Assembly: GCA_904502145.1 (NCBI GenBank)
Contig: CAJGDH010000043.1
Coordinates: forward strand, 1 to 11,201
DNA: 11,201 bases
Reading direction: 5' to 3'
Source: an uncultured Eubacterium sp.
GTDB taxonomy: Bacteria > Bacillota > Clostridia > Lachnospirales > Lachnospiraceae
The notes under the pieces were generated by a model. It was not told the DNA's origin and did not search any database. It saw only the letters and a program-made list of their open reading frames with translations. Positions 6,026 to 11,201 of the stretch are shown here, piece after piece. The translations under genes were made by a program, and so were the position numbers. Position 1 is the first letter of the stretch; each line of letters starts with the position of its first letter.

Positions 6026-7696
6026 TTATTCTTTTTCCGCTTCCTCTTCCAGAAGCCGGTAAGCTACTTTGCCCACCAGGGTCTTGGGGAGCTGGTCACG
6101 GAAAATGATCTCCCTGGGCAGTGCGTAGGAGGCTACGTGGAGGGAAATCTGATCCATGATGGACCGTCGGGTTTCTTCCGATGCCTCATAACCCTCCTTC
6201 AACACAATGTAGGCCCTCACCCGCTGCATACGGCGGGGATCCTTCACTCCGATGACACAGGAGTAGGAAACTTCCGGACAGCCGTCGATGGCATTTTCGA
6301 TCTGGGAAGGATAGACGTTGTAGCCGTTGGTGATGATCACCCGTTTGATCCGTTGCCTGAAGTAGACGAAACCGTCCTCGTCCATCATGCCCAGGTCCCC
6401 GGTGTAGAGCCAGATATTGCCGTCGGCCAGCCGCCGGAGGGTCCGGGCGGTCTCCTCCGGGTTTTTCAGGTATCCTTTCATGAGGGTGGGGCCCCTCAGG
6501 ATGATCTCCCCCTCCTCACCGGGAGGGAGGACGTCATCGGTTCCGGGCTTCACGATACAATAGTAAGTGTCGGGGAAGGGCAGGCCTATACTGCCTTCCC
6601 GATAGGTATCTTTGGGAGTCAGGCAGCTGGCGGTGACACACTCTGTGAGTCCGTAGCCTTCCCTGACCTGGATGCCCGCATTATGCTCCTTCAGGAAATG
6701 GTCGATCTTCTTCTTCAGTTCCACGGAGAGGGAATCGCCGCCGCAGAACATACCCATCAGGAAGTTGAGATCCGCATGTTCCAGCTGGGGGATATGCAGA
6801 AGGGCATCGAAGATGGTGGGGACTCCGGCGATGAAGTTGGGCTTCCGCTTCATCAGCATGTCCGCGTAGGTTTTGCCGTTGAAGGAGGGCATCAGGATAC
6901 AGCAGGCACCATGGATGAGTATGGTGTGCAGGTTGATGCCCAGACCGAACCCGTGGAAGAGAGGCATGCAGGCGAGCATGCGGAGACCCGCATGAACCTC
7001 CAGGCCTATGGCTGCTACACCCTGGAGGGCCAGGGCATTGAAATTCATGTCCGTCAGACAGATCCCCTTCGGGGCTCCGCTGGTACCTCCGCTGTAGAGA
7101 ATGACGGCGGTATGGTCTTTGTCGTAAACCGGGGGAGGAAGAGTTATGTTCTTTCCCAGGTGAACGAACCGTTTCCACAGGATGGCCTTTGGGCCGCTGG
7201 GATAATTCAGATATTTTCTCCCTTCCTTCGCCACGTAGAGACCGGCCAGATGGAGGGGAAGTTCATCCTGCATTCTGGCGGTGAGCACAGTGACGGCCTG
7301 GGGTACATTTTCCAGGGCGGAGATGACCTTTTCGTAGAACATGTCCAGGACAAGGATGGCCTTGCTGGAGGAGAAGGTCAGGTAGTAGGAGATTTCATTC
7401 CGGGCGGACTGGGGATGGACCATGTTGGCCACCACACCGACCCGGTTCAGTGCATAGAAGCATACCAGGGCCTGGGGGCAGTTGGGCATGCAGATGGTGA
7501 CCACGTCATCCCGCTTAAGGCCCAGGGCAAGAAAAGAAGCTGCCGCATCCTCGATCTGGCGGACAAAGGTCCGGTAACTGGTTTTTTTCCGGTAAAATTC
7601 ATAGGCACATTCGCCGGGGTATTTCCGGGAGATTTCCTCTATCATCTGGAACATGGTCTTTTCCGGATAATCCAGATGAATCTGTTCTGTTTGCAT
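6026..7696 (-). CDS. AMP-dependent acyl-CoA synthetase/ligase
   Basis: A 556-residue member of the adenylate-forming (ANL) superfamily, which activates a carboxylic acid with ATP and usually passes it to CoA. The motifs are complete: phosphate loop YSGGTSGAPKG at 201-211, CMPLFHGFG at 243-251, YGLTE at 348-352, YTGDLG at 431-436, RIKRVIITNGYNVYP at 449-463, and LPKTLVGKV at 536-544 with catalytic Lys543. The length is normal for a medium/long-chain fatty-acyl-CoA synthetase; which acid it uses cannot be told. The start is placed at ATG 7696 because AGGAGGT lies ten bases before it. The upstream ATG at 7756 lacks a comparable site and sits in a leader hairpin. An extended -10 promoter lies at 7784-7792. 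It is the first gene of a probable two-gene unit with the E2-like protein. Confidence 0.93.
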   Translation of the reverse strand: MQTEQIHLDYPEKTMFQMIEEISRKYPGECAYEFYRKKTSYRTFVRQIEDAAASFLALGLKRDDVVTICMPNCPQALVCFYALNRVGVVANMVHPQSARNEISYYLTFSSSKAILVLDMFYEKVISALENVPQAVTVLTARMQDELPLHLAGLYVAKEGRKYLNYPSGPKAILWKRFVHLGKNITLPPPVYDKDHTAVILYSGGTSGAPKGICLTDMNFNALALQGVAAIGLEVHAGLRMLACMPLFHGFGLGINLHTILIHGACCILMPSFNGKTYADMLMKRKPNFIAGVPTIFDALLHIPQLEHADLNFLMGMFCGGDSLSVELKKKIDHFLKEHNAGIQVREGYGLTECVTASCLTPKDTYREGSIGLPFPDTYYCIVKPGTDDVLPPGEEGEIILRGPTLMKGYLKNPEETARTLRRLADGNIWLYTGDLGMMDEDGFVYFRQRIKRVIITNGYNVYPSQIENAIDGCPEVSYSCVIGVKDPRRMQRVRAYIVLKEGYEASEETRRSIMDQISLHVASYALPREIIFRDQLPKTLVGKVAYRLLEEEAEKE

Positions 7697-7706
7697 GAGT
7701 AAAACT

Positions 7707-7713
7707 ACCTCCT
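7707..7713 (-). promoter_or_regulatory. Ribosome binding site deciding the ligase start
   Basis: Read on the minus strand this is AGGAGGT, a full Shine-Dalgarno match ten bases before ATG 7696. It argues against the upstream in-frame ATG at 7756. Confidence 0.8.
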
Positions 7714-7728
7714 GATGGAACCTGTCAT

Positions 7729-7767
7729 GGCCTTCCGGAGGGGTTGGTCCGTGCATCCCGGAAGACC
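7729..7767 (-). other. Inverted repeat in the leader of the ligase message
   Basis: On the minus strand GGTCTTCCGG (7767-7758) can pair with CCGGAAGGCC (7738-7729), one G-T pair included, giving a 10-bp stem with a 19-base loop. It lies between the promoter and the ribosome binding site, with no T-run after it, so it is not a terminator. It may be an operator or an RNA hairpin. Confidence 0.45.
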
Positions 7768-7783
7768 GTGGCTTTCACTGAAA

Positions 7784-7792
7784 ATTATACCA
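7784..7792 (-). promoter_or_regulatory. Extended -10 promoter for the ligase/E2-like genes
   Basis: On the minus strand TGGTATAAT is a perfect TGnTATAAT extended -10, with TATAAT at 7789-7784. There is no clear -35 at 17 bases, which extended -10 promoters do not need. The transcript would start near 7777, leaving a leader of about 80 bases. Confidence 0.65.
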
Positions 7793-7824
7793 CATATTCC
7801 GGAAAAGATGGGAAACTATCTCCC

Positions 7825-7853
7825 TTGCATTTGTCACTGTTATGAGATATGAT
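7825..7853 (+). promoter_or_regulatory. Sigma-A-type promoter for sppA and the RDD gene
   Basis: TTGCAT at 7825-7830 and TATGAT at 7848-7853 are separated by exactly 17 bases. The in-frame ATG at 7849 lies inside the -10 element, so it cannot be the sppA start. The promoter is divergent from the ligase promoter, the two -10 elements being about 55 bases apart. Confidence 0.65.
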
Positions 7854-7888
7854 TATTCAGAACTTTGTTGACCCATATCAAGAAAAGC

Positions 7889-7894
7889 AGGTGA
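7889..7894 (+). promoter_or_regulatory. Ribosome binding site deciding the sppA start
   Basis: AGGTGA lies five bases before ATG 7900, which opens directly with MKKKQ and the membrane anchor. Confidence 0.6.
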
Positions 7895-7899
7895 CACGT

Positions 7900-8922
7900 A
7901 TGAAAAAGAAACAGATCATCGCAATCGCCCTTGTGTGCTGTATTGTTATCGCAACAGGACTGGTCGGCGTGAGATCAGCAATCATGATGAATGATTTGAA
8001 GGAGAAATCCACAGCAACTGCCCAGAAGAATCTGGAACAGATCCTGGGAATGGCCGGAGACAAGATAAGTCTTCCGGATGAAGAGTATATCGGACAGATC
8101 GATATTGTTGGAACCATACAGGAGGACGCTGCGACTCCCACAAGTTTTGTATCAGGAAGCCAGTACCGCCATTCCATGTATCTGAAATATATCGAACAGA
8201 TGGAGGGGGACGAGAAGAACAAGGGTATTCTTCTTTTTGTGGACAGTCCGGGAGGAACGGTCTACGCCAGTGATGAGATGTATCTGCGTCTGATGGAATA
8301 CAAGGAGAAGACAGGGAGACCGGTCTATGCCTATTTTGCGTCACAGGCCTGTTCCGGCGCTTATTATATCTCCATGGCAGCGGATAAGATCTATGCCAAC
8401 AGAAACTGCTGGACAGGATCGATCGGCGTGATCATCTCTCTGATGAATTATGAGAAGATGCTGGACAAGATCGGGGTTTCCGAGATCGATATCACCAGCG
8501 GAAAGAACAAGACCATCGGTTCCGCCGCCCACGAGATGACCGAGGAGCAAAGAAAGATCCTCCAGAGTCTTGTGGACGAGGCTTATGACCAGTTCACAGG
8601 AATTGTCTCCACCGGCCGGAAGATGGATATCGCCCAGGTCAAGAAGCTGGCTGACGGCAGGATTTATTCTGCCCTGCAGGCAAAAGACAATAAACTGATC
8701 GACGAGATCATGGGTTTTGAGGAGATGAAGGAAGCTTATGCAGCTTCTGTCGGATCGGAAGGGATCACTTTCTTCCAGCCGGCTGATGATACTCAGTGGA
8801 TGCAGCTCTTTGGCGGTCTCTTCGGTCTTGGGAAGCGTTTCGGGACGGATTCCGATATCCAGGCTGCAAAGGACTGGATCGAACAGGATGAGAGCGGGGT
8901 GCTGATGTATTATGCAAGATAA
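7900..8922 (+). CDS. sppA: Signal peptide peptidase SppA (S49 family serine protease)
   Basis: A 340-residue membrane-anchored protease that degrades signal peptides left in the membrane after secretion and is linked to envelope stress in Bacillus. It is the short, single-domain Gram-positive form. Residues 5-24 form the N-terminal anchor (KKKQIIAIALVCCIVIATGL). The S49 core follows: GILLFVDSPGG at 109-119 (oxyanion-side loop), ACSGAYYIS at 150-158 with nucleophile Ser152, and TSGKNKTIGS at 199-208 holding the general-base lysine. Lys204 fits the 52-residue Ser-Lys spacing of Bacillus subtilis SppA best; Lys202 is adjacent. WTGSIGVI at 171-178 is also family-typical. The C terminus, ending SGVLMYYAR, is intact. 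The gene end overlaps the start of the RDD gene by 11 bases, which suggests translational coupling. Confidence 0.95.
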   Translation: MKKKQIIAIALVCCIVIATGLVGVRSAIMMNDLKEKSTATAQKNLEQILGMAGDKISLPDEEYIGQIDIVGTIQEDAATPTSFVSGSQYRHSMYLKYIEQMEGDEKNKGILLFVDSPGGTVYASDEMYLRLMEYKEKTGRPVYAYFASQACSGAYYISMAADKIYANRNCWTGSIGVIISLMNYEKMLDKIGVSEIDITSGKNKTIGSAAHEMTEEQRKILQSLVDEAYDQFTGIVSTGRKMDIAQVKKLADGRIYSALQAKDNKLIDEIMGFEEMKEAYAASVGSEGITFFQPADDTQWMQLFGGLFGLGKRFGTDSDIQAAKDWIEQDESGVLMYYAR

Positions 8923-9646
8923 CAGAAATATGCCCGTGGACCCGGCTCTGGAGAATGCGGCAGAAAATGTAACGGAGAGTGCTGCGGATTTTAAGCTCTC
9001 CATGCCGGTTAAGACAGATGAAGTGCCCGGGGTGACGGAAGAGGTCCCGGAGAATGTCACAGCGAAACCTGCAGTTTATCAGGTGGTGGGAGAGTCTGAT
9101 CTCTCAGAAGATCCCCTGGAAACGGAGGAGTCCGACGGACCGGAGACTTCCCGGGATGAGGAGCCTGCCGGGAGATATGTCCGGCCGAGAAAGAAGAGCG
9201 GCTCCTCCAGAGTATATGCGGGATTCTTTGTCAGACTGACGGCCTATCTGCTGGACAAGGTTATCGTGGGTGTTCCGCTGGTCCTTCTGCGGATGATCCT
9301 CATGATCTTTCTTCCCGGCTCTTCCGCCGATTTTCTGGCCAGGAAAGTATTTTTCTCCTTCACTGTGCTGGACGTGATGCTCTATCTTCTCACCATAGTT
9401 TATTTTGTTCTTCTTACCTATTATTTCGGAGGAACCGTGGGAAAGAAGATGATGAAGCTTCGGGTGGTCAGCGCGGAGGACAGGAAGCCGACTTTATTCG
9501 AGATCGCTTTCCGGGAGATCATCGGCCGCTATCTGTCGGCCTTTATCCTGTATATCGGATACCTGATCATCGGGGCAGGGGAGCAGAAGGAAGCGCTGCA
9601 TGATTACCTGGCGGATACCAGGGTTGTCTATGAGCTCGGAGCATGA
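8912..9646 (+). CDS. RDD-family membrane protein, probable SppA partner/inhibitor (SppI/YteJ-like)
   Basis: A 244-residue protein. Residues 1-95 are acidic, rich in Glu, Asp, Pro and Ser, and probably disordered. From about 101 comes an RDD domain: YAGFFVRLTAYLLDK at 102-116 with the family Arg108 and Asp115, hydrophobic segments at about 117-135, 150-170 and 207-221, the TYYFGGTVGKKMMKLRVV segment at 169-186, and LHDYLADTRVV at 229-239. In Bacillus subtilis the gene next to sppA, yteJ (sppI), encodes an RDD protein reported to complex with SppA and inhibit it. The same order and an 11-base overlap here support the same role, by inference. The start is ATG 8912; a later Met at residue 7 is possible. 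The long acidic N-terminal extension is not needed for an RDD domain. A strong terminator follows. Confidence 0.88.
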   Translation: MQDNRNMPVDPALENAAENVTESAADFKLSMPVKTDEVPGVTEEVPENVTAKPAVYQVVGESDLSEDPLETEESDGPETSRDEEPAGRYVRPRKKSGSSRVYAGFFVRLTAYLLDKVIVGVPLVLLRMILMIFLPGSSADFLARKVFFSFTVLDVMLYLLTIVYFVLLTYYFGGTVGKKMMKLRVVSAEDRKPTLFEIAFREIIGRYLSAFILYIGYLIIGAGEQKEALHDYLADTRVVYELGA

Positions 9647-9722
9647 TTCGGCAGTCAGATTACGACAAAGATTACGGCATGCCTGACGCGGTATAAATAC
9701 GGGAAAATATAACGGATATAAC

Positions 9723-9766
9723 AGGCCGGGGAACAATGAAAGCCATTGATTCCCCGGCCTTTTTTT
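9723..9766 (+). terminator. Rho-independent terminator after the sppA/RDD operon
   Basis: An 11-bp stem pairs 9723-9733 (AGGCCGGGGAA) with 9750-9760 (TTCCCCGGCCT). It continues past one bulged A as CAATG/CATTG (9734-9738 with 9744-9748) with loop AAAGC, and TTTTTT follows at 9761-9766. Confidence 0.95.
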
Positions 9767-9794
9767 GCTATATTTTCTGTAACAGGGATATGGT
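9765..9794 (+). promoter_or_regulatory. Weak candidate promoter for glf
   Basis: TTGCTA at 9765-9770, overlapping the terminator T-run, and TATGGT at 9789-9794 lie 18 bases apart. A second possible -10, TATAAG at 9796-9801, has no good -35. A promoter is expected here because a strong terminator precedes glf, but the exact site is uncertain. The rest of the gap up to 9860 shows nothing else. Confidence 0.3.
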
Positions 9795-9860
9795 TTATAA
9801 GGCAGGGACAAGACGGAAAATGACTCTGCGGCAGGCCCCTGTAAAACAGAAGACAGATGA

Positions 9861-9867
9861 AGAGGAG
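9861..9867 (+). promoter_or_regulatory. Ribosome binding site deciding the glf start
   Basis: AGAGGAG ends seven bases before ATG 9875. The upstream in-frame ATG at 9857 would add only MKRRRR and places this site inside the coding region. Confidence 0.75.
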
Positions 9868-9874
9868 AAGACGG

Positions 9875-10999
9875 ATGTACGATTATCTGATCGTTGGTGC
9901 AGGTTTATTCGGTGCGGTTTTTGCCAGGGAAGCAGCCGGGGCGGGAAAGAAGGTCCTGGTCATTGACAGGAGATCCCGGATCGCGGGGAATGTTTATACC
10001 GAGGAAGTGGAGGGGATCCATGTTCACCGGTACGGATCACATATCTTCCATACCAACAACAAAGAGGTGTGGGACTATGTGGGCCGATTTGCGGAGTTTA
10101 ACCGCTTCACCAACTCTCCGGTAGCCAATTACAGGGGGGAGCTTTACTCCCTTCCCTTTAACATGTATACATTTAACAGGATGTGGGGTGTGATCACCCC
10201 GGAGGAAGCCGCGGCAAAGATCGATGAGCAGAGAAAGGAAGCCGGGATCACTGAGCCCAAAAACCTGGAAGAGCAGGCCATCAGTCTCGTGGGGACCGAC
10301 ATTTATGAAAAACTGGTTAAGGGATATACCGAGAAGCAGTGGGGACGTCCCTGCAGGGAGCTGCCGGCCTTTATCATCCGCAGGCTCCCGGTGCGCTTTA
10401 CTTTCGACAACAACTATTTCAACGCCCTGTATCAGGGGATCCCTGTGGGGGGATATACCCGCATGGTGGAAAGGATGCTGGAAGGCATCGAAGTAAGGCT
10501 GGAACAGGATTACCTTGAAGACAAAGCTTCCTGGGACGCGCTGGCCCGCAGGGTGGTATATACCGGCCCCATCGATGCCTATTTTGACTACCGGCTGGGC
10601 TACCTTCAATACCGGTCTGTCCGCTTCGAGACAGAGCTTCTGGACCAGGCCAATTACCAGGGGAACGCCGTGGTGAATTACACGGACCGTGAGACACCCT
10701 GGACCAGGATCATCGAACATAAATGGTTCGAATTCGGCAAGGATGCCGAGGGCAGAGACCTGCCGAAGACAGTGATCTCCCGGGAGTACAGCTCAGAGTG
10801 GAAACCCGGGGACGAGCCCTACTATCCGGTGAATGATGAGAAAAACGGTGCATTGTACCTGCAGTATAAAGAACTTGCCGACAGGGAGGACAAGGTGATC
10901 TTCGGCGGCAGACTCGGAGAATATAAATATTACGATATGGACAAGACCATCGAGGCTGCTCTGGAGGTCTCCCGGAAAGAATTGGGGGAAAAAGGATGA
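9875..10999 (+). CDS. glf: UDP-galactopyranose mutase
   Basis: A 374-residue cytosolic flavoenzyme that interconverts UDP-galactopyranose and UDP-galactofuranose, the donor for galactofuranose in surface polysaccharides. The N-terminal dinucleotide fold has VGAGLFGAVFA at 7-17, then VIDRRSRIAGNVYT at 29-42 and the conserved HRYGSHIFHT at 51-60. The substrate-site region has YTEKQWG at 151-157 and RRLPVRFTFDNNYF at 169-182. The C-terminal flavin-binding segment GGRLGEYKYYDMD lies at 344-356. Length and all hallmark segments match the bacterial enzyme, so it should be active. The start codon is ATG 9875, directly before YDYLIVGAG. Its TGA overlaps the next start codon as ATGA, so the two genes are translationally coupled. 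This suggests the start of a cell-surface glycan locus continuing to the right. Confidence 0.97.
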   Translation: MYDYLIVGAGLFGAVFAREAAGAGKKVLVIDRRSRIAGNVYTEEVEGIHVHRYGSHIFHTNNKEVWDYVGRFAEFNRFTNSPVANYRGELYSLPFNMYTFNRMWGVITPEEAAAKIDEQRKEAGITEPKNLEEQAISLVGTDIYEKLVKGYTEKQWGRPCRELPAFIIRRLPVRFTFDNNYFNALYQGIPVGGYTRMVERMLEGIEVRLEQDYLEDKASWDALARRVVYTGPIDAYFDYRLGYLQYRSVRFETELLDQANYQGNAVVNYTDRETPWTRIIEHKWFEFGKDAEGRDLPKTVISREYSSEWKPGDEPYYPVNDEKNGALYLQYKELADREDKVIFGGRLGEYKYYDMDKTIEAALEVSRKELGEKG

Positions 11000-11201
11000 A
11001 AAAACGCAGATCATTTAAGGTCATAGAGGGGAATCCGGATAAGAAGACCGCGGAAGACCGGGTGAGCAATACACCTGTGAATAATACACCTCTTAACGAG
11101 GAGGAGATGCTTTCCCAGATCGCCGCCATCTTCGGCGGGACCGGTTATTCCCGCGAGGTTGAGGACGAGAGCCAGTACCAGCTCTACCTCAAAGTCAAGG
11201 A
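10996..11201 (+). CDS. Unknown protein, 5' part (3' end outside window)
   Basis: The open frame from ATG 10996 overlaps the glf stop by four bases (ATGA), with a purine-rich GGGGGAAAAAGG just before it. The 68 visible codons read MKKRRSFKVIEGNPDKKTAE..., then a short near-duplication NTPVNNTPLN, then EEEMLSQIAAIFGGTGYS and an acidic stretch, ESQYQLYLKVK, at the edge. There is no signal peptide or membrane segment so far. I do not recognise the family. Coupling to glf suggests co-expression with it. Confidence 0.7.
   Translation, partial: MKKRRSFKVIEGNPDKKTAEDRVSNTPVNNTPLNEEEMLSQIAAIFGGTGYSREVEDESQYQLYLKVK

Noticed and set aside
5051..7702. 883-codon open frame on the plus strand
   Set aside because: It lies exactly antisense to the E2-like and ligase genes, whose motifs are unmistakable. 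G/C-rich third positions readily open the opposite strand. Its translation is low-complexity, shows no domain, and begins inside a terminator stem.
7697..7756. Upstream ATG adding 20 residues to the ligase
   Set aside because: A full AGGAGGT site precedes ATG 7696, and the extension falls in the leader hairpin with no family similarity.
7849..7899. Upstream ATG adding 17 residues to SppA
   Set aside because: The codon lies within the -10 element of a promoter with ideal 17-base spacing.
10037..10720. 227-codon minus-strand open frame
   Set aside because: It is antisense to glf, which is complete and strongly conserved.

Overview
The window looks like a piece of chromosome from a mid-GC Gram-positive anaerobe, most likely a clostridial (Lachnospiraceae-like) bacterium. 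This is inferred from strong AGGAG-type ribosome binding sites, sigma-A-like promoters, tight stem-loop/T-run terminators, and gene families typical of Firmicutes (SppA with an RDD partner, the 'ABC-class' predicted ATPase). I see no phage, insertion sequence, CRISPR array, tRNA or rRNA gene. All eleven genes have normal start/stop structure. The two at the window ends are cut by the window, not broken.

Layout. (1) 2-601: 3' part of an aldo/keto reductase gene and its terminator. (2) 610-4451: a promoter and a four-gene plus-strand cluster. It holds a membrane-anchored endonuclease/exonuclease/phosphatase-fold protein, an 18-bp tandem repeat, a predicted ATPase of the ABC class, an 80-residue protein with a possible helix-turn-helix that overlaps the ATPase gene, and a small alpha/beta hydrolase. 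(3) 4491-5060: a stand-alone gene for a secreted, lysine-rich protein with repeated SGYG motifs. It is preceded by tandem TGTGA-type repeats and followed by a bidirectional terminator. (4) 7792 down to 5063 on the minus strand: an acyl-CoA-synthetase-like ligase followed by an E2-type acyltransferase-fold protein in which the catalytic histidine position is glutamate. (5) 7825-9766: promoter, signal peptide peptidase SppA and an overlapping RDD membrane protein that probably corresponds to the SppA inhibitor SppI, then a strong terminator. (6) 9875-11201: UDP-galactopyranose mutase (glf) and the start of a translationally coupled unknown gene.

How the genes work together. SppA and the RDD protein probably form a membrane protease/inhibitor pair. 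The ligase could make acyl-CoA or acyl-AMP for the E2-like protein, but the altered active site leaves that protein's activity open. Glf makes UDP-galactofuranose for cell-surface glycans. The most poorly understood parts are the ABC-ATPase cluster, the SGYG protein with its repeat-bearing promoter, and the His-to-Glu E2-like protein.
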